NCBI GenBank assembly: GCA_964017235.1
Contig: OZ024933.1
Coordinates: 55,596,255-55,660,254, forward strand
Source of the DNA: Sabellastarte sp. h YS-2021
Lineage: Eukaryota; Annelida; Polychaeta; Sabellida; Sabellidae
Length of the DNA stretch: 64,000 bases
Reading direction: 5' to 3'
In this document: piece after piece, positions 41,121 through 51,840 of the stretch
Layout: each line of letters starts with the position of its first letter
Numbering within the stretch: position 1 is the stretch's first letter
Notes under the pieces: model-generated
Databases searched by the model: none
Told to the model about the DNA's origin: nothing
What the model saw: the letters and a program-made list of their open reading frames with translations, nothing else
Made by a program: the position numbers and the translations under genes

Positions 41121-41537
41121 AGTTGCGGCCACGATTTTAAATTGGCCGTTTAAGCCCTTAAATACCAAATTCTGCATAATATTTCTTCACATATCTGTAC
41201 ATTAAGGTGTATATTATACACTCTGCCATTTTGAAGATTTTTAATGCCTTTATTAAGTTATATTTTATGAAGTAAAAAGCATGTCTGGCACTTCGTCTGG
41301 CTTTCTCCAAGGACCCGTATGTCCTAGAACCTATTGTATTTCCATTGTGATTTTCTACTCGAACGAGTCTTTTTTAACGGTTTCGTCTGCTGGTTTCTAG
41401 AGGTGAAACCCCAATTAATTTATTCGTCTGCAGGGTTTACCACGCAGTCACTGTTAATGTAAAATTGCTGTCTGCGCATCTACGTGTACTCAATTATTTG
41501 TCAAACAAATAAACCGCAAAGAAATTAATGAATGAAG

Positions 41538-41579
41538 TGACGTCACGGTAGTACTACACATTTGTTATTCAGCCAATCA
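41538..41579. promoter_or_regulatory. CRE palindrome plus CCAAT box
   Basis: TGACGTCA (41538-41545) is a perfect CREB/ATF site, and CCAATCA (41573-41579) lies 27 bases further on. Such pairs occur in animal promoters. No TATA box, initiator or downstream gene can be shown, so this is only a candidate. It could equally be part of an old transposon promoter. Confidence 0.25.
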
Positions 41580-41693
41580 GAATCGAGAGCACGTCTGGCA
41601 GAGACAATGAAAATATTCAAACTCCGTAGTTCTACATTCAACCACTAGAAGGCGCTTTTGTATGTCCTAGAAGTTTTCACGATGGGGTTTCTA

Positions 41694-42236
41694 AACGTGA
41701 GGCTACGATGGGGTTTCTAACAACATTTTACAAATATATAATCCAGTAATATTTTACTGTCACAGCACCTCACTCTGTCTTCTCGCAATATTTAAAACAA
41801 ATAAAAATATCAAATGCTGGTACTAGTTGTACACCCACAGAGTGATGAAAACGTGAGGCTACGATGGGGTTTCTAACAACATTTTACAAATATATAATCC
41901 AGCAATATTTTACTGTCACCGCACCTCACTCTGTCTTCTCGCAATATTTAAAACAAATAAAAATATCAAATGCTGGTAGTTGTACACCCACAGAGTGATG
42001 AAAACGTGAGGCTACGATGGGGTTTCTAACAACATTTTACAAATATACAATCCAGCAATATTTTACTGTCACCGCACCTCACTCTGTCTTCTCGCAATAT
42101 TTAAAACAAATAAAATATCAAATGCTGGTAGTTGTACACCCACAGAGTGATGAAAACGTGAGGCTACGATGGTGTTTCTAACAACATTTTACAAATATAT
42201 AATCCAGCAATATTTTACTGTCACTGTACCTCACTC
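41694..42236. repeat. Tandem repeat of about 153 bp, 3.5 copies
   Basis: AACGTGAGGCTACGATGG recurs at 41694, 41850, 42003 and 42155 (spacing 156, 153, 152). Each unit has a TTTCTAACAACATTTTAC block, a CTCACTCTGTCTTCTCGC block and an ACACCCACAGAGTGATG block. Differences are a few substitutions and short indels, for example an ACT insertion in the first unit. Confidence 0.9.
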
Positions 42237-42239
42237 TGT

Positions 42240-42420
42240 GTTGCGGGCGATAATACCAAGTTTATAGATTGCAACACCCACTGCTGTCCCAAGATTCGAC
42301 TCTGTGGTTGGCATTCTGCCAACCACTTCACCCTAGTTGTATAACTGTGCTGGTTTTGGATAAATTTTGGGGTGGGAGTGAATAGGTACACGGACGGGAA
42401 TTGGTCCACCACCACTAGCG
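42240..42420 (-). mobile_element. tRNA-derived SINE-like fragment
   Basis: On the minus strand GGGTGAAGTGG (complement of 42323-42333) fits a Pol III A box at 10 of 11 positions, and GAGTCGAATCT (complement of 42292-42302) fits a B box at about 8 of 11. Between them lies a perfect 9-bp dyad, TGGTTGGCA with TGCCAACCA. The A-to-B spacing is short for a tRNA, so the tRNA-like part is degenerate. The segment after the B box (AGCAGTGGG, TGCAATC) resembles the one in the SINE-like sequence at 56260-56410. Confidence 0.4.
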
Positions 42421-43065
42421 AAATATAGTGACCACTTTTATTTCTTCATCTTCATTCTGTTTGTTTACCTACAAATTTAAACATACAGGTGATGAATAAT
42501 TGATGAACTCTCAAAGCTTCCCATTAGAAGATACAAACTCATGAGTGGTGCGCATGATCACATGACTTTCTGAAGAATGCTGCATTAGTCCAATTTCTCT
42601 TTACTGTTCAGCTACCCAAGTTCTTCTATTACTGAAGTTTGTCATTTGCATTTCTGACAATATTAAAACTTCTCCACAAATATGTTTCCTTGTATATCAT
42701 TATTTTTATTTGTTTCATTTGTTTTCATTTCAATATTGCATGTACTTAACAGTTTGTAAGGCATGTGACAAACTTGGGTAGGGGACAAATATTGTCAATC
42801 GAAGAGCACCTCACAGTAATGAACGGTAAAGTGGCAAAGCATTAAACCAGAATTTAGTGATGACTATTCTCATCTATTAAAATAAAGAAATCTGTGTGCA
42901 TGGTAGTAGACTCTTTATATTTCAGATGATTATGCAGATGATTACTGCCTTTCTATCAATTATTGCCAGGTACCAATTATTCAAGTAGGCATAACTTGAC
43001 CAAATGTTTATCCCAAATCATGTTAATAAGGTGGAACTATTTCCAAAGCGAATAGGGCGAATTCA
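42421..43065. other. AT-rich stretch, no feature recognised
   Basis: No frame, repeat or RNA gene could be supported here. Confidence 0.6.
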
Positions 43066-44537
43066 GGAAAAAAGTCTGGTGGAAAAAAGTGGTGGTGGAA
43101 AGAAAGCCTGGTGGTTAAAAAGCCTGGTCTGTGTAAAAAATATGGAAATAAAGAAGGTGTTTTATTTGGTTGGTGATATGAAGTATTTTTAATTATTTTC
43201 CCATCATCACTACATCTTTACTTTCTGTTTGTAAACATTAAGATCACTGATTAAGTAGAACAGAAACATAAATCTATTTCCACAATTTGATTAAAAAACA
43301 AAGTAGAATGAAGTTGAAGAGAAGCCTAATTTTATTTGAGCGATTTAGTTTAGAAAAATAAAACCCAAAATACACATTTGTTAAGTCAGCACTCTTTACA
43401 CATGCAGAAAAGTATATTCGTGTATTCACAACTAGAGGTGTTATCATTAGCGATTTCTGTAGATTGACACTGGCCTGTTAGATGCGAGTTGAACTCGAGT
43501 AAGTGACACAAATATAAATAAAATAACAATGTTCAAATATTGTCATCAAGGGATCCTCTCCTAGCGTGTTTAGTACTATTTTGTTGCAAGGAAATATATT
43601 TCGTTGCTGGTTAAATTGTGCAGATATATATGAGCGCTTTATGGAACAGTCACATAGAAAAGGGAAATGCAAACATGATCATTGCTCATTGATTTTTTCT
43701 GTCGTTATGGTTAGATAAATTACAAAAGTGCTGGTTTGTAACAAGAATAGTATATCATAATTTATTTCTTAAAAACTCGAGTGTAAATTGTGTAAGTCAA
43801 TGTGATCCCCAAATATCACCCACCGAGTTACGACTCAAGTTTTGGTCAACTCGTTACAGCACTATTCACAACCAAAGTCTTATTCAGTGGCCAATTTCCT
43901 GCAAAAAGATTCCACCAGACTTCTCGCCATTTCTTCTTGCTTGGCAGAGATACAGTAGTTTCTTCTGTAAATCTTTTGTGGTCTTTCTTATTCTCTGTGT
44001 GGGTGGCTTGCTTCTGCTTTCCTGCTTGGTGATTTTGCACATCATGCTTTTATCCTCTCCTAGGTAAGCGATTAGCCTCCATACTGAAGGGTGGCTTTTC
44101 TAATACCTAATCTGGGCTTCAATTCTAAGTGCAGTTAGCATTATATAAATCCAGCAATTAGGTATTCCACTGTTAGTTTGGGAAGCAAGCTGCAAAGTAA
44201 CCCTTTGAATAAAAGAAAACCAGAGCACATATAAAGAGTCAGTCAAAAGGATTAATCAGTCTTTGAAGTCCATTTGATTTTAAATCAGGCCTAAGTATGA
44301 ACCGAATTGAGTATAGCTGTGATGATGAGGGAATAAAACCAATAATTGCTTATTTTTCAAAATAGACAATGATTAAACACTCTTTCTTTAATATCCTTAC
44401 TTGGTTAAATAAATAAAAAAAAAAAATAAATAAATAAAATGAAACATGAGGCTGTTTTCCATATTTTTCAAACGGACCAGGCTTTTTGCCACCAGGCATT
44501 ATTTCCACCACCATTTATTGCTACCAGGCTTTTTTCC
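43066..44537. mobile_element. 1.47-kb element with imperfect terminal inverted repeats of about 66 bp
   Basis: The left end (43066-43132) and the reverse complement of the right end (44472-44537) align over about 66 bases with a few mismatches. Both carry GGAAAAAAG, GTGGTGGTGGAAA, GCCTGGTGG and AAAAAGCCTGGT in the same order. The interior is AT-rich and contains no transposase frame, so it looks like a non-autonomous DNA transposon. I found no clear target-site duplication. Confidence 0.7.
44407..44440. repeat. A-rich AAAT microsatellite
   Basis: AAAT units around an uninterrupted run of A bases. It lies just inside the right inverted repeat of the 43066-44537 element. Confidence 0.8.
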
Positions 44538-44588
44538 ACACACCAAAAGAACAGATACACATTAAAGGGCTTTTAAACTAGACCTAGC

Positions 44589-44606
44589 GCATTGGAGAAC
44601 CGATGC
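44589..44606 (-). other. 3' hairpin of HINE-like element A
   Basis: GCATTGG and CCGATGC flank the loop AGAA, giving a 7-bp stem with one G-T type mismatch. In the minus-strand reading it lies 7 bases before CTAG, where Helitron-type elements carry their termination hairpin. The perfect version is at 58446-58463. Confidence 0.65.
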
Positions 44607-44639
44607 AAATTGTATCCACCGTAAAGACAATGCACCAAA

Positions 44640-46127
44640 ACCTCTAGGACCAATAATAAGCGAGTTATAAGCACTTTTAAGTTTGGCTTTCCTCATTTGA
44701 CCTTCAAGGAGGGGCCCAAGGTCAAATCCGACCACGACAGAAGATTCCCAGCGCATGATTTCCTATATGTTGGTTTACCATCAGAAAACATCTAGAACCA
44801 ATAACAAGCAAGTTATAAGCACTTTTAAGTTTGGCTATCCTCATTTGACCTTGAACGAGGGGCCCAAGGTCAAATCCTACCACACCAGAAGATTCCCAGC
44901 CCATGATTTTCTATATGTTGGTTTACCATCCCAAACCTCTAGGACCAATAATAAGCGAGTTATAGGCACCTTTACCTATGGCTATCCTCGTTTGACCTTG
45001 AAGGAGGGCCCAAGGTCAAATCCGACCACACCATAAGATTCCCAGCCCATGATTTCCTATATACTGGTTTACCATCCCAAACCTCTAGGACCAATAAAAA
45101 GCGAGTTATAAGCACTTTTAAGTTTGGCTGTCCTTGTTTGACCTTGAAGGAGCGGCCCAAGGTCAAATCCGACCACGCCAGAAGATTCCCAGCCCATGAT
45201 TTCCTATATGTTGGTTTGCCATCCCAAACCTCTAGGAGCAATAATAAGCAAGTTATAAGAAATTTTAAGTTTGGCTGTCCTCACTTGACCTTGAAGGAGG
45301 GGCCCAAGGTCAAATCCGACCATGCCAGAAGATTTCCAGCGCATGATTTCCTATATGTTGGTTTACCATCCCAAACCACTAGGATCAATAATAAGCGAGT
45401 TATAAGCACTTTTAAGTTTGACTATCCTCGTTTGACCTCGAAGGAGGGGCCCAAGGTCAAATCTGACCACGCCAGAAGATTCCCAGCCCATGATTTCCTA
45501 TAGGTTGGTTTACCATCCCAAACCTCTGGGACCAATAATAAGCGAGTTATAAGCACTTTTAAGTTGGGCTGTCCTCATTTGACTTTGAAGGAGGGGCCCA
45601 AGGTCAAATCCGACCACACCAGAAGATTCCCAGCGCATGATTTTCTATATGTTGGTTTATCATCCCAAATCTCTATGACCAATAATAAGTGAGTTATAAG
45701 CACTTTTAAGTTTGGCTGTCCTCATTTGACCTTGAACGAGGGGCCCAAGGTCAAATCCGACCACACCAGAAGATTCCCAGCCCATGATTTCCTATAGGTT
45801 GGTTTACCATCCCAAACCTCTAGGACCAATAATAAGCGAGTTATAAGCACTTTTAAGTTTGGCTGTCCTCATTTGACCTTGTAGGAGGAGCCCAAGGTCA
45901 AATCTGACCATGCCAGAAGATTCCCCGCCCATGATTTCCTGTATGTTGGTTTACTATCCCAAACCTCTAGGATCAATAATAAGCGAGTTATAAGCACTTT
46001 TCAGTTTGGCTATCCTTGTTTGACCTCAAAGGAGGGGTCCAAGGTCAAATCCGACCACACCAGAAGATTCCCGGCCCATGATTTCCTATAGGTTGGTTTA
46101 CCATCCCAAACCTCTAGGACCAATAAC
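44640..46127. repeat. 147-bp tandem repeat array, element A block 1 (about 10 units)
   Basis: Units carry, in order, AACCTCTAGGACCAATAAT, AAGCGAGTTATAAGCAC, TTTGACCTTGAAGGAGGGG, CCAAGGTCAAATC and CCCAGCCCATGATTTC. Unit identity is high but not complete. Substitutions are scattered and some units have one-base deletions, so this array is clearly older than the 683-bp satellite. Confidence 0.93.
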
Positions 46128-46720
46128 AGAGTTGCTTCTAGGATGCGTTTTCTGCGATATCTCCCATTAATTTGCTTTTGCTCGCGGATTTCATCGAAGT
46201 ATGCGGGGACAAGATTGTAAAAGAACGCATTCAGCACAAGGCAATGCGGGATATATATACGAAGCGAAAAGACGAGAGATCAAAGAAATCGAAACGATGC
46301 GTGGAGCGAGAGTTTGTCGAGGTTTTGATTTTTCCGTCGAAACGTTCTTCGAATAATGCCTGTAGACGATTTTGGTTTCGTGATCGTTTACAAACTCTAA
46401 TATATTATGAGGTACAGACAGTATTTGGACATATTATACCCAAAAATATAAAATTAAGCTGAAAGTGGATGATTATATAAAAAATGGCTGCAAGAAAAAC
46501 GAAACTTACAGTAGACTGGATTGTTACCACAACAGGAGAGGCAAGCCGGTGCTGACCCTACGTATCTGTGGGGTTTCCCAACAATGTATGTCTAGAAAAT
46601 ATTTTACTTGAAGATCAAAATTCATGGACAACTCATTAATATTAATGAGGTTTCTTAACAATATTTTCTGCTTTAAGATAAAATACTAGATAGACCACAA
46701 AGCTCAGCTCAGATTCGTAG
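46128..46720 (+). repeat. Large inverted repeat, left arm (partner about 49085-49615)
   Basis: The arm matches the reverse complement of 49085-49615 at roughly 80% by eye, with small indels. Shared blocks include GGTTTTGATTTTTCCGTCGA, ATTGTTACCACAACA and GTGCTGACCCTACGTATCTG. A 96-aa plus-strand frame (46172-46462, with a basic SKKSKR stretch) corresponds to a frame-broken region of the other arm, and the 109-aa minus-strand frame of the right arm corresponds to a stop-broken region here. The coding sense is therefore partly preserved in each, as expected of two decayed copies of an element with a protein I do not recognise. Confidence 0.8.
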
Positions 46721-47075
46721 AAAATATTGGCAATTTCATGGGATTTTTTAACAATATTTTACTAGAAGAATTTGTGGACTACTCATTAATATTCATGAGG
46801 TCACATTATTCTGTGAGGTTTTCCAACATATTCGTACAAATTGATGGTATACAGATTTTCGTGGTGGTTTTAATTCTTAATATTTTCTGATTTAAGATCA
46901 AATACTAGAAGGACTACAGAGCTCATGTATGCGTAAAAAATATTTGACGATTCCATTGGATTTTTTAGCAATATTTTACTTGAAGAATTTGTGGACTACT
47001 CATTACTATTCATGAGGTCATGGTATTCTGTGGGGTTTTCCAACATATTTGTATGAATTGATGGTGTAATGACTG
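46665..47075. repeat. Tandem duplication of about 218 bp
   Basis: Blocks recur at an offset of 217-219 bp: CTTTAAGAT near 46671 and TTTAAGAT near 46891, then AAGAATTTGTGGACTACTCA at 46766 and 46983, then a TTTTCCAACATATT block. Part of the first copy also belongs to the inverted-repeat arm. Confidence 0.75.
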
Positions 47076-47398
47076 AATTTGTGATGCCATGACTTCAGAT
47101 GAAAACTTAAAACCATAATGCCATGACAGGAGCCACTTTGATGTAAATAACCATTTTCAGTATTTTTTTAAAATTCTATCACTAGCCTTGAAGTTTATTT
47201 TTATTGGGCAAGACAATAAAAATTGACCACTAATTAATAGAAGTCCACTGTTAAAAATGCCTAAATAAACTGAAAATGTATTTTTTATTAGTTTAAACTT
47301 ATCATAAAGTCGTCCCCCAGAATTTTTAGCCCCTCCCCCACATTTTGTGTAGTGGTGGGGGATCGCCCCCACTTTTTGAAATTCCTAGAATCAGCACT

Positions 47399-48420
47399 GA
47401 ATGATAAGCGAGTTATAAGCACTTTTACCTTTGGCTATCCTCATTTGACCTTGAAGGAGGGGCCCAAGGTCAAATCCGACCACACCAGAAGATTCCCAGC
47501 CCATGATTTTCTGTATGCTGGTTTACCATCCCAAACCTCTAGGACCAATAATAAGTGAGTTATAAGCACTTTTAAGTTTGGCTGTCCTGCTTTGACCTTG
47601 AATGTGGGGCCCAAGATCAAATCCGACGACACCAGAAGATTCCCAGCCCATGATTTTCTATATGTTGGTTTACCATCCCAAACCTCTAGGACCAATAATA
47701 AGCGAGTTATAGGCACTTTTACCTTTGGCTATCTTCATTTGACCTTGAAGGAGGGGCCCAAGGTCAAATCCGACCACACCAGAAGATTCCCAGCCCATGA
47801 TTTTCTATATGCTGGTTTACCATCCCAAACCTCTAGGACCAATAATAAGCGAGTTATAAGCACTTTTAAGTTTGGCTGTCCTTGTTTGACCTTGAATGAG
47901 AGGCCCAAGGTCAAATCTGACGACACCAGAAGATTCCCAGCCCATAATTTTCTATATGTTGGTTTACCATCCTAAACCTCTAGGACCAATAATAAGCGAG
48001 TTATAGGCACTTTTAACTTTGGCTATCCTCGTTTGACCTTGAAGGAGGGCCCAAGGTCAAATCCGACCACACCAGAAGATTCCCAGCCCATGATTTTCTA
48101 TATGCTGGTTTACCATCCCAAACCTCTAGGACCAATAATAAGCGAGTTATAAGCACTTTTAAGTTTGGCTGTCCTCGTTTGACCTTGAAGGAGGGGCCCA
48201 AGGTCAAATCCGACCACACCAGAAGATTCCCAGCCCATGATTTCCTATATGTTGGTTTACCATCCCAAACCTCTAGGACCAATAATAAGCAAGTTATAAG
48301 CACTTTTAAGTTTGACTGTCCTCATTTGACTTTGAAGGAGGGGCCCAAGGTCAAATCTGACCACACCAGAAGATTCCCAGCCCATGACTTCCTATATGTT
48401 GGTTTACCATCCCAAACATC
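47399..48420. repeat. 147-bp tandem repeat array, element A block 2 (about 7 units)
   Basis: Same unit and orientation as 44640-46127. It starts after a 320-bp AT-rich non-repeat stretch and ends next to the subterminal motif at 48424-48434. The 127-aa plus-strand and 96-aa minus-strand frames in this block are products of the 147-bp (49-codon) periodicity. Confidence 0.93.
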
Positions 48421-48434
48421 TTCGGTGGATACAA

Positions 48435-49084
48435 CAGGACAGTTCAATAACAAGATGACAGCATTAATCAGTAAACTAAGCATTACGGCACTCTTTATCT
48501 ACATCTGGCATGGCCGAATTATGGTTTGGATGTTTTGAATATTACCATGCATATAGAAGTGGCAAAACATTCAATGAATGCTTATGTGTGGTGTTGGAGC
48601 AAAGTCTGTGGCAATGTCTCACCTGGACATAGGTTCACTTAGGGAGCTGTTATTATTTATACAAAAATATTTATTGGTTATGAAAATGGATCTAAATTCG
48701 CCGGTTTTGAAAACACTGTTTTTCCAAGCATAATACCTAACATACTGTGAAAAATATAAGCTAAATTAATATTTTACATCTTTTCTGGCCGAAAAGTATT
48801 AACACAGATGTAACTTTTCAAAAGTTTTTTTCCCAGAGAAGTTTAAAATATTTGTTGACATTTGTTAACAAATGCATAATTTAGACTTTTTGAAGTCACT
48901 TGTAAGAGTGCATTATTCGAAATATACTTAAAAGTGTGAAAACTTGGATGATAAAATCTTGCAATGTAATAGGTAAGTATTTTTTCTATTTATATTTAAC
49001 AAAATTATGATATGTTCTTCATATTTGTGCTGTAAAACTGACAAAAACAAAAAGTGGCGAATTTACATCACCTGCTCTATATAA
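48435..49084. other. AT-rich stretch, no feature recognised
   Basis: Nothing could be supported beyond base composition. It lies between the end of HINE-like element A and the right arm of the large inverted repeat. Confidence 0.6.
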
Positions 49085-49615
49085 ATATTAATGAGCTCTG
49101 TAGTCCATCTAGTATTGGATCTTAAAGCAGAAAATACTGTTAAGAAACCACTATGAACATCTGTGACCTCATTAATATCAATGAGTTGTCCGTGAATTTT
49201 GATCTTCCAGTAAAATATTTTCTACACATACATTGTTGGGAAATCCCCCAGATACGTAGGGTCAGCACCTGCTTGACTGGCTTGTTGTGGTAACAATCCA
49301 TTCTACTGTCAGTTTTGTTTTTCTTGCCGCCATTTTTCATATAACCATCCACTTTAAGCTTAATTTTATGTTTTGGGCATAATATGTCTAAATACTGTCT
49401 GTAGCACATAATATATTTGAGTTCTTTTAAATATGTAAACAATCTTGAAACCACAATGTCAACATGCATTATTCAAAGCACGTTTCGACGGAAAAATCAA
49501 AACCTCAACAAACTGTCGATCCATACAGTGTTTTGATTTTCTAGATCTCTTGTCTTTTCGCTTCATACATTTCCCACATTGCCTTGTGTACTACGCGTTC
49601 TCATATAATTTGGTC
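49085..49615 (-). repeat. Large inverted repeat, right arm (partner 46128-46720)
   Basis: Reverse-complement partner of the left arm. Its minus-strand frame (109 aa, 49469-49140) contains YRQYLDIL, then C and H residues, a Lys-rich NGGKKNK stretch and LTLRIWGISQQCM. The equivalent left-arm region has stops. A diverged 147-bp unit fragment (AAGGTCAAATTTGAC, AAAAGATTTGCACGCCATG) follows at about 49637-49680, so this arm too once lay beside the 147-bp family. Protein family not recognised. Confidence 0.75.
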
Positions 49616-49763
49616 ACTGCAGACTCCAAGAAATCAAAGGTCAAATTTGACACTAGCAAAAGATTTGCACGCCATGGTTTGGAAATATTAGGCCTTTTTG
49701 ATTTGATGACCCCAACTAGGCCGGCGGGAGATAAAAAGCAACTATAGTGACATCACTTGATAG

Positions 49764-50231
49764 TAGGGATGGATCGGTATGAAAAAAATGTACATCGGGA
49801 GTTCATCAATGCAATACCTACTGATTTCGGGACTCCACTTTTTAGTACACTCCAAGCAAACATGGACATTTTCTCTGAACGACATCACAATAAAAGTCCC
49901 CAAATGTACAAAATATAGGATAAAAGTACGTATAAATATTTTAAGTTTTCCTTCTATTTGATGTGTTGACAAGCAAGATTGAGGTTATTAAGTGTCGTAA
50001 CCAAAACATGACATTTCTACTCATGTAATTGCTATTTTTTTATTATGAAAGTCTGCAAATGCATGAAAATATAGGACAAGAGCCTATAATTTCTTCAGAT
50101 TTTAGGTATTTTTCTAATACTTTAACTCTTCCTTCCATTATATGTGTTGGCAAGGGAAGTGGTGGTTTTAATATCTAGTCACAGTATTTCAGTAAAATAG
50201 TCTTGATACCGGGCCTACCGACCCATCCCTA
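49764..50231. mobile_element. hAT-type MITE, 468 bp, with 8-bp target duplication
   Basis: TAGGGATGGATCGGTA begins at 49764, and the right end reads, in reverse complement, TAGGGATGGGTCGGTA. The start fits the YAGGG-TGG consensus of many hAT ends. The flanks CTTGATAG (49756-49763) and CTTGATAA (50232-50239) form an 8-bp direct duplication with one mismatch, the length made by hAT transposases. The interior is AT-rich and non-coding, so the copy needed a transposase from elsewhere. Confidence 0.85.
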
Positions 50232-50289
50232 CTTGATAATGCCCCTGTTTAATTAAGAAGTTTAAGATTCCAATGTATTCAGAGTGCTG

Positions 50290-50590
50290 CAATGCCAGCA
50301 ATTATTGCCAGACACCCCCCAAATCCTAATCATCTCTAGATCCTCATGGATAAACATATCCTGAAAATTAGGTCAAAATCTATGCATTTGGTTTACATTG
50401 TGAAACACCCATAAGTTTTAAGACCGAAAAATCTTAAAATATATTGCCATGGCAATAATTGTTCATAGATACCCCTCAAAACCTAATCACCCCTAGATCC
50501 TCTTGGAGTAAACAGATCCTGAAAATGTGGTGAAAATCCATGCATGGGTTTAGCCTGTGGAACACACACAAGCTTTATGCCCACCACCAC
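50290..50590. repeat. Tandem duplication of about 156 bp
   Basis: Two diverged copies share an AATTATTG/AATAATTG block (50298 and 50452), an AATCCTAATCA/AACCTAATCA block followed by CTAGATCCTC, and ATCCTGAAAAT (50358 and 50516). The second copy runs into a short tRNA-like GGATGGCGCAGGGG motif near 50596. Confidence 0.7.
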
Positions 50591-50733
50591 TGCCTGGATG
50601 GCGCAGGGGACGACTCAAACCCCAGAAATGCAGATATATGATCACAATTACATTATTGATTTAACACCACAGTTTATAGCAGGAAAAAGGTAGAGTTTTA
50701 CTATTACATAAAATATGACTTCTTTTAAAATAC

Positions 50734-50827
50734 CTTGGACAGATATTGTGACAGCAGTTGTTGTGACAACTCGTGTGGCCGGTAGATAACTAGGACCAGA
50801 TGCTCCAACAGCAGGACTAGATAGGTT
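50734..50827 (-). CDS. Candidate 94-bp internal exon of a host gene
   Basis: On the minus strand a pyrimidine-rich GTTTTTACAG acceptor ends at 50828 and a CCAAG|GTATTTT donor follows at 50734-50731. The 94 bases between are open in the frame set by the acceptor, entering in phase 0 and leaving in phase 1. The frame gives 31 residues rich in Ser, Thr, Val, Ala and Pro (SSPAVGASGPSYLPATRVV, then a Thr-rich end). The codons look unlike the AT-rich surroundings. Such sequence is typical of disordered parts of large nuclear or cell-surface proteins, and I do not recognise the gene. If real, most of the window could lie in introns or flanks of this minus-strand gene. A chance open stretch with splice-like borders is the alternative. 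Confidence 0.5.
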
Positions 50828-50839
50828 CTGTAAAAACAT

Positions 50840-51840
50840 GTGACAATGAAATGGTAATCATTTGTATAAATAACAGGGGTGAAAAATATTATTCCGCCAG
50901 GCTTGTCCATCTAATTTTTTCTTTATCTGTATTTATTTATTTTCACCAATATCTGACATTACATTTCAGATTAATTTGTTTACATCAGCTGCTACATTTG
51001 ATTTTTCATACTGCTAGTTGGGTACCCATAACAGTTCACCTGTAACCAGTTAACCTGGTCCAGTCTTTTACCCCTGAACCACACTTCCAGTTATGATACA
51101 GTGTCTAGTGTAGGTACTAAACACAATTCTAGAAATCAGTGCAACAGTAATCGTTTGACTAATTTAGGCAAAAATTGATTGACAATATCAATTTGATATT
51201 GACATATCATTCCCAATGAAACTTTACCTAAAATCAGTACCACATGATAAGATTATCATTTGTCGGGCACTAATGATTCTTTGGTTCCTGATATCAATCT
51301 TTAAACAGATAAATATCCAAATGTTTTAAATCACTTGAAGTGTTTTTGTCCCAGGACAGAAATCTTATTTAATTTCACTCTTGGAATATTTATAGGTGTT
51401 ATCTTCAAGAATAAACAACTCCAACTGGCTGTTGAGGTATAAACCCTAATATTTGCAGCAGTGGGACTACTTTGATATGTACAGAATATATGTACTCAAA
51501 GCAGTGTTGTAGTCAAAAGTATAGTCAAAAACAAACAAAATTTGTCCTAAAACCTAGCAAACCCTTTCACTATCAATTTAATGTATTAAAAAACAATGTC
51601 AAAGGTGCCACAGAAAATATCACAGGTTTACCCAAAAACTGAATACTGAAAAAAAACGACAAGTGAGTCCCTCCCTATAGCTAAGTTTTGGACAAATGCT
51701 GTAACATGGAGACTTATAATAAAGCAGATGTGGGTAGCAGACAGTTTTAATATAAACACATTTATGATGCAATTTCTTCTTACAGTAGCAGTGATGAGGT
51801 TAGCTGCATAGTCTGGAGTTGCACTCTGTGACTCTTTCTC
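50840..51840. other. AT-rich stretch, possibly intronic, no feature recognised
   Basis: No repeat or coding signature was recognised. It lies upstream, in the minus-strand sense, of the candidate exon and ends at the HINE-like element that starts near 51848. Confidence 0.5.

Larger units (their letters stand above)
40253..41693. other. AT-rich spacer with a dispersed repeat and a CRE/CCAAT pair
   Basis: No convincing gene is visible. It holds one copy of a dispersed repeat (about 40955-41120) and a promoter-like motif pair, both annotated separately. The 81-aa and 78-aa minus-strand frames overlap the dispersed repeat and are not taken as genes. Confidence 0.5.
44578..48434 (-). mobile_element. 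Helentron/HINE-like element A with 147-bp tandem repeats
   Basis: Read on the minus strand the order is: TTGTATCCACC at 48434-48424 (5' subterminal repeat), an internal body rich in 147-bp units, the same motif inverted at 44620-44610, a short hairpin at 44606-44589, and then CTAG (44581-44578) followed by T. A short repeat at the 5' end echoed inverted near the 3' end, internal tandem repeats, and a 3' hairpin before CTRR is the layout described for Helentron-associated elements (HINEs, including DINE-1) and pearl-like elements. No Rep/helicase frame is present, so this is non-autonomous. The body is split by 46128-47395, which does not match the 147-bp unit and holds one arm of a large inverted repeat. 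Confidence 0.65.

Noticed and set aside
44755..45503. Long frames in the 147-bp arrays as a repeat protein
   Set aside because: They follow from a 49-codon period that is open on both strands, with no start context, domain or coding bias visible.
50590..50625. GGATGGCGCAGGGG near 50596 as a SINE or tRNA
   Set aside because: The A box matches perfectly, but no B box follows at the right distance on the plus strand.
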